Source of the DNA: Tubulanus polymorphus
Taxonomy: Eukaryota; Nemertea; Palaeonemertea; Tubulaniformes; Tubulanidae
NCBI RefSeq assembly: GCF_964204645.1
Contig: NC_134028.1
Location: 25,580,153 to 25,644,152, forward strand
Reading direction: 5' to 3'
DNA length: 64,000 nucleotides
Positions within the stretch are counted from its first letter, which is position 1; the number at the start of each line of letters is the position of its first letter. Below are positions 49,714-62,300 of the stretch, one piece after another. Under the pieces are notes generated by a model. That model was given only the letters and a program-made list of their open reading frames with translations. It had not been told where the DNA came from and did no database searches. The position numbers and the translations under genes are program-made.

Positions 49714-50326
49714 GTAGGAAATCCATTTCTTTACTTTAATTTCACATACAAATCAAATTGAATGCACAATGCGTACTGAATCAATTCAAATTAACAAACT
49801 TATTTACGACTAATTTCATTTCATCAAAAATGATTCTGAAATTCACCAAATTAATTGATAAGTCGATTAAGGAGATACATATCTATTCAGAAATAAATCA
49901 ACAGTAATATTCTACTCTATACATTTTCGAAGGTTTCTTGAATTCAATTCATCGCAAATTTTAATAAAGATTCTACTTCCCTAAAATCAACTGAGTTTCC
50001 ATTATTTCACTAATTAGATACAGTTCCTTTTAATCAAATTTATATGATCATACACCCCTTGAATAAACTGTATATATACGACGTATTCTGGATAAATGTT
50101 ATATTATATAGACCTTCGTGGTCTGAAGCAAATAGATAAATGAATGATAAATGAATGAAATGAACAAAAAATAATATAATGATTACGTACGGATATCTCA
50201 AAGTATGATTTACTACGGAAATTGAATGTATGCATATATGCAAAACTCGAAGCTTAGATAATTCAGACTACAGACTATAATAGACTAGATATATATATGC
50301 TATCCTTTTATTTTTCAGACGTAAAA

Positions 50327-50818
50327 ATGAACGGCGTGCTTCCAACCACCAAGCTTTCAAAGGCTGTTAAACGCGATGATGATTCGTACGGACACATTGC
50401 GACGCGTTTCATTAAAAAAGATGAGTTGATTTGCAGCGTTCCGTACAACAAGACGCAGTCGCACGCTACCAAATATTCCGTTCAGATCGGTGTAAACGAA
50501 CATTTTGATTGCCCGTCGCCGCTCATGTATACCAATCACGCATGTGTCCCCAGCGCCAGAATCGATTTGAATCGAACGCCGAATAGTCTGGACCTCATGG
50601 CGACGCGCGACATACCGGTAGGCGACGAAATTACGTTTTGCTACTTGACGACCGAATACAAAATGGCGACGCCGTTTCTTTGCGGCTGCGGCCACGACGA
50701 ATGCCACGGAAAGATCCAAGGTTACTACCACGCCAAAAACAAATCGCAATTACCAGACGATCATATTTCTCCGGCCGTTAAAGAATTAGCTCGAAACATA
50801 ATTTGCAATGACCAATAA
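50327..50818 (+). CDS. Mini SET-domain protein 2, 163 aa
   Basis: Paralogue of the gene at 47728-48204, sharing roughly a third or more of residues by eye. MYTNHACVPSARIDL keeps the NH-x-C core of the SET motif; the cofactor-binding NHSC has become NHAC. ITFCYLTTEYKMATPFLC is followed by the zinc-binding GCGHDECHGKIQG. The family's Y-x-Y near the active site reads CYLTTEY. The N-terminal GxG is degenerate (DDSYGHIATRFI). Coding sequence is one exon; the acceptor TTTTTCAG (AG at 50318-50319) sits 7 bases before the ATG. AATAAA occurs near 50960. Whether it methylates a protein or has lost activity cannot be told; both copies keep intact frames, which suggests selection. Confidence 0.8.
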   Translation: MNGVLPTTKLSKAVKRDDDSYGHIATRFIKKDELICSVPYNKTQSHATKYSVQIGVNEHFDCPSPLMYTNHACVPSARIDLNRTPNSLDLMATRDIPVGDEITFCYLTTEYKMATPFLCGCGHDECHGKIQGYYHAKNKSQLPDDHISPAVKELARNIICNDQ

Positions 50819-51286
50819 ATGCAAACAGCATATATTGGAAATATTGGTTTAAGATTGAGCGGGTTTGAACACCCAGAATCTGTTCTAAAGGCGTGTATAT
50901 ATTTACATATAGTTTAACAGGACTCATTAAATCCGTACATATTTACAATGTTACTTTGTGAATAAAAACGTATCTTGTAGAGCGATAATGATAGCCTGGA
51001 AAATACATGCTGTATATATCATGATCTGAAATAAATGTATCAATATAATATCATCGCTTCGTTTTTCTGGTTTTCATCATTTTACGCAGGGGACGCACTG
51101 CAAATTTCTCATGAAATCCCAACTTGCTCGTCACATCGGAGGAGAATCACGAATAGATCTATATACATACAATATATAGCTTTTCTTACTTTTATTTTCA
51201 TTTATTTGAAACTTAAACCCATGAAAAATATAAGAGAAATCCCACAATAGTTCAGCCAAAGATATAAAGTTCTTGAGTATGAGTAT

Positions 51287-51588
51287 CAGGCGCGGATCCA
51301 GACTATCACATGCAGCATGTGCGGTAGTCGCAGTTTTTACTCAAAAGGGCACTATTCGAAAAGAGACATTATTGTTGCTCTATAAATTTAATCGAAAAAG
51401 GCCAAATTTCGCCAAAAATCTAAAAAAGGCACAAGCGAATTGAATGTGTAGGCAAATTTATGGCATGATACCAATGAATGCACTCAAACTCAAACTCACT
51501 CGCTGGGCATTAAATACTGGCCCTTTTCAAAGTTGGTGCCCTTTTTTCACTGTGCTGTAGTCACTGTATGGCCCTGGATCCGCGCCTG
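51287..51588. mobile_element. 302-bp MITE with 15-bp terminal inverted repeats
   Basis: Begins CAGGCGCGGATCCAG and ends with its exact inverse CTGGATCCGCGCCTG. The interior is AT-rich and non-coding, with 'gggcac' and 'gtgccctttt' segments hinting at longer decayed symmetry. CAGG ends suggest a hAT-like origin. No clear target duplication was seen. It lies downstream of SET gene 2. Confidence 0.8.
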
Positions 51589-51599
51589 GGTATGTTTAG

Positions 51600-54500
51600 G
51601 GCAACGTTTCGGCTAAACACTATTAGCCACTATCAGACGTTCTGAGTACGGATTAATTTTACAAGATATTCATACAAGAATCAAACACAGAGACTGAATG
51701 AGCGAGTAGAAAAATTGAAAGGGATGTATTGAAATATAATAACATATGATAATAATATACATAATAACAAAAATACATAAAGATAATACTCTTTATTTTT
51801 TTTGATAATGGTGGAAATATATACGTACATAGGCCTAACAGTAATAAAATAATGAAATATACACTTTTTTACTCAAAAACTTTACATCTTTGGTGGCTGA
51901 ATTATTGCGAGATTTATCTCGTATATTCATCTTGCACCGATATTTTTATCTCGATTTAATATAAAAATACATTATAGTATTTTTCCATAGATGTTTTAGG
52001 TGATTGTCTTGTTTTTTTCCTGATCGATAAATCGATTAGTCTCTGCGAAGTTTGGATCAAGATCAGTCAGAAATAAAAAGAATAATTGTCCCGGCCCATT
52101 CATAAATTTATCATGATAACCGCGCGTGGTCATAGAATTGTTAAACTACATGATCTTTCCCCCTGATCCCTATCATATTCATCAAACAGTTGATAATTCT
52201 TTTAAGTGTTCGAACACACTTGATGTAGCTTTTCGTAGAAATGAACATTAAATACGTTACAAAAACACTTCAAACGCGTCCTGAATTTAGACGACTGTCT
52301 GAAATCAACTGTTTCATTGTCTGGTCATTCGATTCTAAAATAGACTTATCAAGAGAAATTATACGTCTGACTTTTTTTCGTCGTCATCTAGATATTGATA
52401 ATTTGCGAATTTTAAGCAGTTCTCTCCCGGTTAAAATATCCATAAAAATACAAATATTATCATTAGATTTCCTTTTCTTAAACTTGATAACAATTCTAGA
52501 ATTTTAAAATATAAAATGTAGTTCAAGAATTTTTTTAATTTTTTTTTTTAATTTCGATATTACACTCTTCGCACTAAAACGTATTCTAAAATTGAGGAAT
52601 TATTTTGAAAGGCACCGCGACTAACCTTTAAAAATCTGATTTATATGTTTCCCTTTTTAAATTTCAATGTGCATATTACACTTGACCCTGTCTGAAACAC
52701 AAGACCGAAGTCCATATATTGAGACAAAGTTTATTTTCCAAATATTGTTTCACGTGAAACAGTCATGGAAAACTTATCATTAAAACTTATCTTTAAAAAG
52801 GCGATGGGTGCAGTGCTAAATATTGATATTCAAATGTACATTCGAGATGTTTTTACAACAGTGTATATCCAATATCTAAACGTGTATAAATAAGTTATAT
52901 CTATTCTCCCGTATTTGCTATAGTAGATAGACGGTATATGTTCAGTCAAATTTATTTCGCGAAAAATAAGATTATAAAGTCGCACTGGTGCGTGGAAGTG
53001 CTCTTTGTAATAGTGTCTCTAACCGTCCGAACCTTAAACACTCCTTATAACCTCAAAGATTTAAAGAAAACATGTTGTTCGTCACAAGCTTGATAGAGTA
53101 TTCACGTCAACAGGTCTCAAAAAGTAGTGAAGTTGAATAATGTCCGCAGAATTTCGTTCGACTTTGCCAAAGTATTGATATGCCTATAGTGTTTTGCCAT
53201 TACATTAATGATAATAGCACTTGTGGCAATACATTCACGACTCGAACATCACGTCTCAGAAGTGTCTATAAATAAGATTGTTTGAATGAAGCGGAACCGA
53301 TATTTCCAATTATGTACTTCGATTTAAACAAATGATTCTGTTAATTGGGCTGCCGATCACACAACTATATCTGTACTTGGATTTCCGATTTCAAAATCAA
53401 ACCCCCTGTTTTGCTACCGTCGGCACCAAATCGAAACAAATCAAACGAAATCTGCCTATCAAATATGTAACAGGGTCAATCCCTATCTTAAGATTAAGAC
53501 TCAAAATATCTAAGATTGAGCAACGAAATTCCCTAACAATGACGTTTCAGATAGAACGCTTCCATCCATCTTTCTACCCCAAGTTTCAAAATGAATGGGT
53601 GAAAACGGGTGGCAGCATTTTATCCGAAATGTCAGTGTAAGAACATCTCTTCAATGTTGTAGGTCTTTCTGATGTATATACGACTTTCCAAATTATATCA
53701 ATAGTAATGTAATTGTATGAATTTGTTTTTTATTCTAAAGAAAATGAGAGTTCCAAATGTTGCTAGCATGTATTGTTGAAATCAAAATCACGCCGCCTCT
53801 CTGATAGGATGTCAATTACTGAAAAGAAAGAGAAATCTTTTTTCAACGATTATAGTTTTGGCGCGTGGCTTCAAATCGTTTATCGTGTGTCAGACACAAC
53901 CGACTGAATTTCAATTGAATTGTGTTTAGGCAGTCACTAAGCGTTTCTAAGCACCTCGGCGGTTTGACCGGGGCCTTCGCTGCCATGACCGGTGACTTGC
54001 TGGTCTTACATTTCAGCCGTGAAGCAGAACGGACGTGGACAAGCTATCGAGCTGAACGGTCTTCACGCATTCGGGTGAGTAGAAGATTTTTATGCCACCA
54101 CTACTGCTGGGTTCGTATAGAAAAGCCCTCTTCCAGTGAACTCAATATTCGCCATCAACCATGACAATACCTCTCGAATTTCATTAATGAAACAATGCTC
54201 AAGGCGTAGCTATATTTGCGCAATGTTACGCTTTTCTGGGTGCACTTTTCGAATTGGTGTCACTTACTTACGTACTCGCTCGGTTTTAACGGTCGTCACG
54301 AAGGCGATATGTTCAAATATTTAATTTATTCCGAATTCAATCTTTTTCATCTGTAGACTTTATCATGGATGATGGTATCGACTTTTCGACATTTTTTTAA
54401 AATCATTTTGAGAATCTAATCGGAAGTCTTTAGATATGTGATTTCAAACAAGTTATTATTCGTTAAACTAAATTCACGCGCGTGTTTAAAATGTTTATAT

Positions 54501-57500
54501 CCAAGTACCAGTTCTATATTTGATTTATATAGTGTGACATATAACTTCTACATATCTATAATTCGTCTTTCCATTTATAATCTACGTTCGAATGGAATTT
54601 ATGTATTACTTAGGACTAGTGTAGAGGTGTACGTATGATACTTAATTATCATGATTTCAGCGGGTGACAATAGGTTAAATTCTGTTCTAACTTGACCATT
54701 CTAATAACTCTGCGTGGAATAGCCGCACTGGATTATATTCATATTGTCCGATGTTACAATACGACATTCAGACATTTTGTTATAATGCATTTTCTTCAAT
54801 ACAGTTGAAGCATATAGGGGGGCCTGATCTCAGTTCGGCTCTAGACATAACCAAACTAGCGAACAGTATGCCCAGCTAAATCACCATGTCATTGGCACAA
54901 GCCACAACACGTTATTGAGAAAGTTTTAGTTCCAGAATATTGTTTAAAATCAAAATAAGATTACACGAACAGAAACTAGAAATTGATATCGGTCCGATTT
55001 GATAGTCACCATTAAGCGAATTGTTTCCAATTTCTTCATTAGTAGCTCGCATAGCGTCGTGCATGTTACTATGAGAACTAGCAACATTCCAACTATTCTT
55101 AAGAGGAAAATGATACAATTACGACAAGTCTTCACAATCGAGTTAGAAATAGCCGAACTATCCTCGAGATGCGCGATGAATGTGGAAATTAAACAGATTA
55201 ATTAATGGCCGGTCAATATTAGGTGTTACCTACTCAAATAAAACCGCCCTCGTCAATAGGCAACGTGTTTACAAATATTGACTTCAATGCTTTTCTTTTA
55301 TAGACGATAATTTCATTACACGTTTTCACAATCTGATGTAGTTACACCTTTCCATCAGCAAATACGACTCAGATGTTTCAAGTATGCATTATTTCGCTTT
55401 GATTCCCGTTTTAAGAGTTATCAAGATAATAGACTCTGAAGATCTTGACTATTTTATGATTGATACACCCAGGGAGGTACCTCATCGATCCACAGTTGTT
55501 TCTACGCAAATTTTGTCGGCTTAGCCCATGATGTATAATATACATTTTTAGATAATTCGGGTCTATGATCCTGAACCTGAGGTAAGGTGCCAGTCTAGGT
55601 CATAAGTCTGTACGCGTGCACGTGTGACGTCAAGCGTTCCTGCGTGACGTCACGCAGATACGGGCCGCCGCACACTACCTCGTCGGGTCAGACGACAGTT
55701 CCAACATTCTAAGAAGCATCAGTTCATTGAGGCGGCGTAAACCCTTTAAAATCCTTCATCAATTATGCAAAATGTTCTAATGATGCCTCTATCAAGATAC
55801 GTTAACATAATGTATCTCATAATATGTGAAAACAAGAAATCATTTTCAAATACATCATTGCTATACACGTCAGCGAAGTTTTCATTCTGTTTAATGATCT
55901 ATAAGCTTCTTTTTTTTTATTTGAACCAGTTTTTGTCGTATATGTGGCACGCATTATCTGACTATTTCTACTGGAAAAGGAAGTGTTATAAATCTTCTGC
56001 CGCCCAGGTTTATATGACCTGTATTGATACAGCCTCACGTTTTCAATGAACTTCATTTTTCATTGTCGTACCAGATTGTCATGCGAAGAAATTCGTGCAG
56101 CCCGAACACTATAGAAATTTGGTGGTAAATCACTTTGCATAGTTTTGCATACATCTTATGCGCCTACAATGCGATGAGCGAAAAAATGGTCTTTAAAAAG
56201 AATTCCGCACAGTTTGGGAAAAAGATTGGCGGAAATTATAGAAATCACCTCAAATAGAGCGAGAAATCGTTTTCAAAAACCTTCGTAATTTTGTTTCGTT
56301 AGTTTTCACACTCGAGCGGAATATTTTTAACTCGAATTTGTTGTTGGGAACGAGTGAGTAGAACCTGTGTTGTAACACACGAATTGAGGAGAGGGCAATG
56401 TGAAAACTTTCCTCTGGGCGAAAATCCTTAAAACGTCAATTATTTCCTGTCTTCTCGTGGATTGCTGTCCAGTCATCTCCGGAATGATTTTCGATTCTTT
56501 AAGACAGCGCGCGATCGAACGCGAAAACTATTTGGTCGTGTCTAAAAAAATCTATTTCCTGGACAATAACTTAAAAAGTGAATTACTCGGATAACTTGGG
56601 ATATGAAAACGTCTCTGAAATGGTTCTGAGGTTATATATCTTATAAGGTTAAGGAAACTAACCTGTATATAAAAGGTACACTCAAACATTACTGTAAATG
56701 ATGAACAGAAAAGTAAAAAAAATTTACGACCAAAATTTACAAGAAAAACAATGGAATAAAACTGAATCTGATGTGACTGTATATAAGTAATTTCGTACGT
56801 TCTCGTACATATATTCAAACATCTTTTACTTGTATGTAAACGTTTCCCTCCTGGCCTAACTGGTCAAACATATATACGTGTATGTTTAGAAAAATAAATC
56901 GTTTTATTCACGTCATTGAGTTAAAATACAGAAATACACATGACAAATTTTGAAAAAAAAAATATTAGGAGACACGTAAAAATATTGTCCTTGAGATACG
57001 ACTCGGCGGTTGTTAGGAGCAAAAACGGTAATTAATCCGTACAAACTATTCAATTAGACAATTAATTAACATGGCGCGTCTGTAGTTCCGAGGTGCTGTC
57101 TGAGATTGATGACACGTTAGAACAATTAAACTCTCATTCTGGCTCTGCTAATTACTGTTGATTAATCGATAATTAGGATACTTGTTATTTGGCATCAGTA
57201 CTCAGTAGATCTCAATGCGCTTCGTCCAATAATAGTTTTTCAAACATGCCCTAGGGCCACTCGGGGCCAAGCTGTTCTTAGGGACTCAGTCAATAAAATA
57301 TTATTGGTTTGTGACGCGACACAAGACGATCTTCCGTTTTTCTCTTCGCCAATCGAGGATTATAAAAACGACCTTCGGGTAAGAACCGGTTTTCTATAGA
57401 AAAATGATTAAGTGTATAGAATTAGGCATTGCCATAGCTTAAAGGGAAGGATATTTGCATGTGAATAGGAAATCGCATTCGTCAACTTTATACAGCAATT

Positions 57501-57690
57501 CATAACATCTAAAACTGAGAATCGTATATAGATTTATTGGCTAGTAAGGGACCTAGAAATCTCTAAATCTCGCTATGCGTTATAATATATTATGACAAAT
57601 ACAGGTTCGAACTTGGTGAAGAAATACGAACTTTCTAATTGGATAAATTATTTCGGCGGGCAGCGGGTTAACCTTTCACCCCTTTGAGTC
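51600..57690. other. Stretch without a supported gene
   Basis: No frame longer than about 100 codons and none with recognisable motifs. It is AT-rich and includes a copy of a dispersed repeat (53370-53490). The purpose of the stretch is unclear; it probably separates the SET genes from the regulator gene that starts at 57.87 kb. Confidence 0.6.
53370..53490 (+). repeat. Dispersed repeat, copy 3
   Basis: Shares GATTTCCGATTTCAAAATCA and 'aacagggtcaatccctatct' with copies near 47.05 kb and (first part, inverted) 0.5 kb. The overlapping reading frame at 53332-53640 is judged a by-product of the repeat. Confidence 0.55.
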
Positions 57691-57697
57691 ACCGTAT

Positions 57698-57706
57698 GGG
57701 CGGGGC
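57698..57706 (+). promoter_or_regulatory. Sp1-type GC box upstream of the regulator gene
   Basis: GGGCGGGGC, about 165 bases before the start codon at 57869. A perfect GC box in this AT-rich DNA suits a promoter-proximal element. Confidence 0.45.
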
Positions 57707-57868
57707 TTGTCTGTCGGAATGTCGCAAACTTTTCCGATCAGTGCGTCTCAATAGTGTCACCTGTGTTTCGTTCTGTCTTTCCAGTAGAAAAGTTCGTGCT
57801 TGGTTAACCACGTATTGGAGATATAGTACCACTTGCCAGGGTGTGTGAAGTCAACCTGAACCTAAACC

Positions 57869-60800
57869 ATGGAAGGTACGTTAACATTCTTTTCATCACG
57901 AAATTACCAAAGCCAGCGAACGGGACGCTTTTTATCGAAACCAGTTTTTGGCAAATGAATTCGTAATGCAATACCCTGAAATGTAAATGTTATGTAATTC
58001 TTAAAATCAGCCAACTTGTGTTGCGAGCGCCTCGTGAGTTGTGAATTTGTCATGTTTGCTGCCACTACCCGAGTCTTCGACGTTAGTTTTTCAAATCGAA
58101 TTAGGTTTCAATTTATCGTGAATGGGTTCACTTTAACGAGCATTCTTACTATTTCAATACGCTTTAACAGTTATAGATTCCAATAGCGTTAGACTAATAA
58201 GAGATCTGAATCTCGGATAGAAGATTTGAAACCAATAGATATTGAAAACTATGAACAGTTTCATCAATGATAGCGGGGGGGTTTTAGGCTTTTATCATTG
58301 ATGCATTCAACCGTATGGACGTAGTTACTTTGCTTTTGCATGTCCCGGGGAGAGTATCATTGTTTTCTACTGGTCACTCACTACTGAATGCAACTCTGGC
58401 ACCAGTCACACTTCAGTCCCGGTGAATGGAGTTTAACCATCCGCCAGACTAGAACTTCAGCAACTCAAATGTATCATATTTGTGGTGGCTGTTTACAAAT
58501 CTAGCAACCTGTTGACAATCCAGATTAGTTTATTCGCACAAGTAAGCCCGGTCATTTGTCAACTGTTTCAATGAAAACGGTTGGTGAAATATCGATAATT
58601 TCAGTGGCGATTTTTAAAAATGTTTTCAATTGAAAACGATTTCCAAAATTTCCAGTGAAAAGCTCGAAATCGAATTCAAGATTTATTCATTATGATATAA
58701 CTATAGTTGAAGAGAATGAACTCAGTTTTAATGCCTTTAGGCTCATACTCCGCTACTGTTGAGTTGAGAGAGAGAGAGCGAGATGTTCGTATTGTGGTTA
58801 TGTGGTGGTCAAATTTCCTGTCCTGGTCTCACTTATTACTGACCATTGTTATCTGAAACCCATTTATTATAGTCTCAAATTGCATATTTTGATAACATCG
58901 GCTCCGAACAGGACGAGCACCATAGAAACGGCAGTTTAAATTGTACAATGACTTTCGGACTTGTCGTCATTTTAAGGATATCGAATTATCCGACCTAAAT
59001 GTCCAAATGTGACAGTATTCGATTCTGTCAATTCAATTTAATCATTCAATGTCGGCCCAAAAGACTATATTCAAAACACTACGGAGTCGCACCCATAGCA
59101 TAAACACACATCACATAGACACATTCAAAAACATAGTTTTGATAAAATATTTCACCAAATGCTTATACAAATAAGATTTGGAAATTACTTCGAAAACAGA
59201 AGCGTCGACATAATTCAGTCGTTCGAATATCGTGTATATGATAATATAGTCTTAACGAGACATAGAATTAATGAGTATTACGTGTATATATATGTGTATA
59301 GGCATGCAGCCTGTCGTGTTGTGATACCAAATAGTAAAATAGCATTACGTGACGTAAGATAATCGCTCCGAGAGATAATATCACCTTTTGTCGGGTAATT
59401 ACACTCGGAGTCAACTGCTATTGTGACAGAATACGTTAATTTCTACACCCATCTTCGATAATTCGTGCCCATTGTCATGTAAACCCCGATAGTAAAGCCC
59501 GGAGACTGGAATTTGGTCGACATTTATTGATACCGATCCATTTGGGGCAGACGCTCGTTGTCGGTCGCAAGCGACATAGCTGGATATAGTTAGAGATTTC
59601 ACTTGGGAATTTTCATTCAAATTGTTTCCGCGAACATGGGAATGTCAGGTAGGCTACGCATAAAGACTTAATTTTCAAAAATTCGTGGTCATTCGCCATC
59701 CTGCAACGCTTATGCAAACGCGAGGTGGTCCTATTCTGGTAGAAATTGCCTTCGAGGAAAAGAACACAGTTCAACTTCAGAATATAAAAAAGCGACCTTG
59801 AAAATGGCTAGTTTCTGAGTAGTTAAGGAGGTTATGTTATGGTTCACGCTCCTCCGAGCATATCCGTCCTAATTTATACTTGTACTATTTCCGTCTTGCT
59901 CGATTAATCTCCAATTGTCCTTTTAATTTTTTACTTCACGAACTCGCAACAAAAAAACAAGCTTTTACCGTATTTTCAGAGCGGAACGCGACTTACTATA
60001 CGCATCGCTTCTTCACCATAGAGCCACGCGTATAACCGGGGAACCCCGGGCCCATTTGTCTTGTCCACTGGACCAGTTCACCGAATTGTTGCTTTTGGGT
60101 TTTCAAGATTAATTGACCGATGCATAGAACCCGTTAGAAAAGATTCGCTTGACCACTATCCGTTGTAGGAGCCATTCTCTACCGCTTTAAGGAAGCCACA
60201 TTTGCTTGACTTAACACATCGACAATACGACAATATATAAATCACTTTCACCTTAGAACCCCTTTCACTCGGTAATGTAAGCCGATAATCATGAATTCTA
60301 CTAAATTTTTGAAGTCAATTGCAGCGTTAAATAGTTGCTTAGAAGTCCCAATAGTATCAGAAATTGAAATATTAACGCACATTTATGAAAAAATTCAATG
60401 ACATGATTCATTTTGACTACAAAAATACGGTTTTTACTGATGGATAAAGATTTCGCCTGGAAACATATCGCTAGTCAACACACACGTCATGTAGATGCAT
60501 GGCTGTGACCCAAAATATGAAATTTTCTGACTAGGAACTTCTTTATGGTGAACATCATGTGTCAACGAAGACTATGGGACCAAAAGGTAGTAAAATTGCT
60601 GGTTTGACAATAGTTGACAATGAGCCGCCTCGTATGACTGTAATCCAAGTTCCCATTCAGCCGTCTTGTATATTCCTTGGCATGGAATGCAGGTCACACA
60701 AGGTAGCCATTTTACCACGGAGCTATAAATCAAAATGTTCGCCCGAACAATAAAACCGCGTTCCCAAAAGAAATGAAAGAAAACTCGCAGAAAACTTCTG

Positions 60801-61702
60801 ACGGCTTTGGGAACTTCCAAATATCACGGGAAGATAAACTTTCGAATTAGAATTCGCTGGGTTTATTAAAAACGTTACATCAACTCTGTTGAATAATAGT
60901 CGAAACAAATTTAATTATCACGTGTTTAAATATTTATTCTAATTCAAAGAATAACGCATGGTTTTGAACGTAACCACCTCGTATCTAGGCTAGTGCCTCT
61001 GGGCTTCGAAGGCACCTGTAGCTATGTATCCCCAAATATTACATTGAAACACAAGCGAACCTTCTGAATCGATGTAAATTGGAAACTATTTAATGAATGG
61101 GAACTATGAGAATTCTATTGACGGTCTCTGAGGGTATTGTAAGTCTTCTTAGAGTCGGACTACAATGGACCAACGGCGGATTCGTGCTATATGCCTAACT
61201 GTGTACCAGTATCTATACCTTACTCAGTGTTGAGCCTATGGGGGCAAGTTTTGTGTGTGTCTAATGTGGCTTTTATGAAGTGCTAAACTGTATCAGTCAT
61301 TTGTGGGAAATGAAGGACTCTAAAACCTAGAGACCATTGTCTATTAGGAAGTGCCCTGTCGTACATCATTCACTTCCATCTACAGCCTGTCCACAATCTC
61401 CATCCAGCAGTTACGAGATTCTTAAATCAGGTTTTAGTTTGATAGAATATACGTGGATGATCTATATTGATATCAACAATAACAAAAGTGGAATAATTCA
61501 ATCCGATGAGCATTCTGTTTGACGTCAAAAGCGCAAATAAAAGATGCAAAATAATGATTTTATTGCATCATGTATTTTTTTCATTTCAGACGATGTTCCT
61601 ACAGATTTGAGCGTATCCGGAGTACAGCATCATCACCAGTTACACGACCCAGATCAAATGCAACACCATCATCACCACCAGCAGCAGCAGCAGCAGCACC
61701 AT

Positions 61703-61738
<36 letters not shown>

Positions 61739-62300
61739 GACGAGCTGCATCAACACCACATCCAACATCACCATCAACATGTACTCGAGTATCAACAGTC
61801 CTCGTTACAGGAAACCCAGGAACAGGTGGAAAATCATCAGACTGATATGACGTCATCTTCGACGTCACCTGTTCCGATAAGTCTGATGAAAGTGAATGAT
61901 AACATTGAAGATGTCACTGTTGACATGCAACGACGTTTGACACCACCGATGAATGTGGCAATGGCATCGATGCCTGTTAGTTCTCCAGATGTAACAGCGG
62001 TTGTCACTCCTGTCACCATCCAGATGCCCACATCGAGCCCACCGCTGGCAGCCCACATGACCCCTGCATCGACTCCAGTCACGCCTATCAGCGCGCATCA
62101 TCAAGCCATGTCAATGGCTAGCCCGATGGCCGCTCTAACCCCGATGACGCCCGTGTCCAGTCAACAGACCATGCAACAAATGCAACAAATGCAACACAAC
62201 GGAGGATATTCAATGTCATCGCATGTGGTCCAAATGACGTCACAAGTACCCCAAATACAGATGCATATGGTGTCCGAACAGCCAATGAATCGAAGAAAAG
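57869..62300 (+). CDS. Gln/His-rich probable transcription regulator, N-terminal part (continues beyond window)
   Basis: Two exons are visible. Exon 1 (57869-57875) codes ATG GAA G in an ideal start context (ACCATGG) and ends in a strong donor AAG|GTACGT. Exon 2 (61590-62300) begins after TTTCAG and joins in phase to give MEDDVPTDLSVSGVQ. PTDLS at residues 6-10 fits the PxDLS motif that binds the corepressor CtBP. A Gln/His-rich run follows (61660-61740, mostly CAG codons), then Ser/Thr/Pro/Met-rich sequence with TPVTPISAHHQAMSM and MQQMQQMQHNGG. Exon 2 ends MNRRK with donor G|GTAGGC in phase 1, so the DNA-binding or other functional domain must lie outside the window. Low-complexity activation/repression regions like this are common in transcription factors; the family cannot be named. 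Confidence 0.75.
61660..61740 (+). repeat. CAG/CAC codon repeat (polyglutamine-histidine)
   Basis: Runs of CAG interrupted by CAC, CAT and CAA encode Gln and His in the regulator's frame. The longest Gln run is 12 residues. The Ala-rich frames on both strands across it are shadows. Such repeats change length readily between individuals. Confidence 0.9.

Noticed and set aside
53332-53640. 102-codon plus-strand frame near 53.4 kb
   Set aside because: Much of it lies in a dispersed repeat that recurs near 47.05 kb without an open frame.
61570-61868. Poly-alanine frames on both strands over the CAG repeat
   Set aside because: They are shadows of the Gln/His-coding frame, which joins exon 1 in phase and has non-repetitive protein sequence on both sides.
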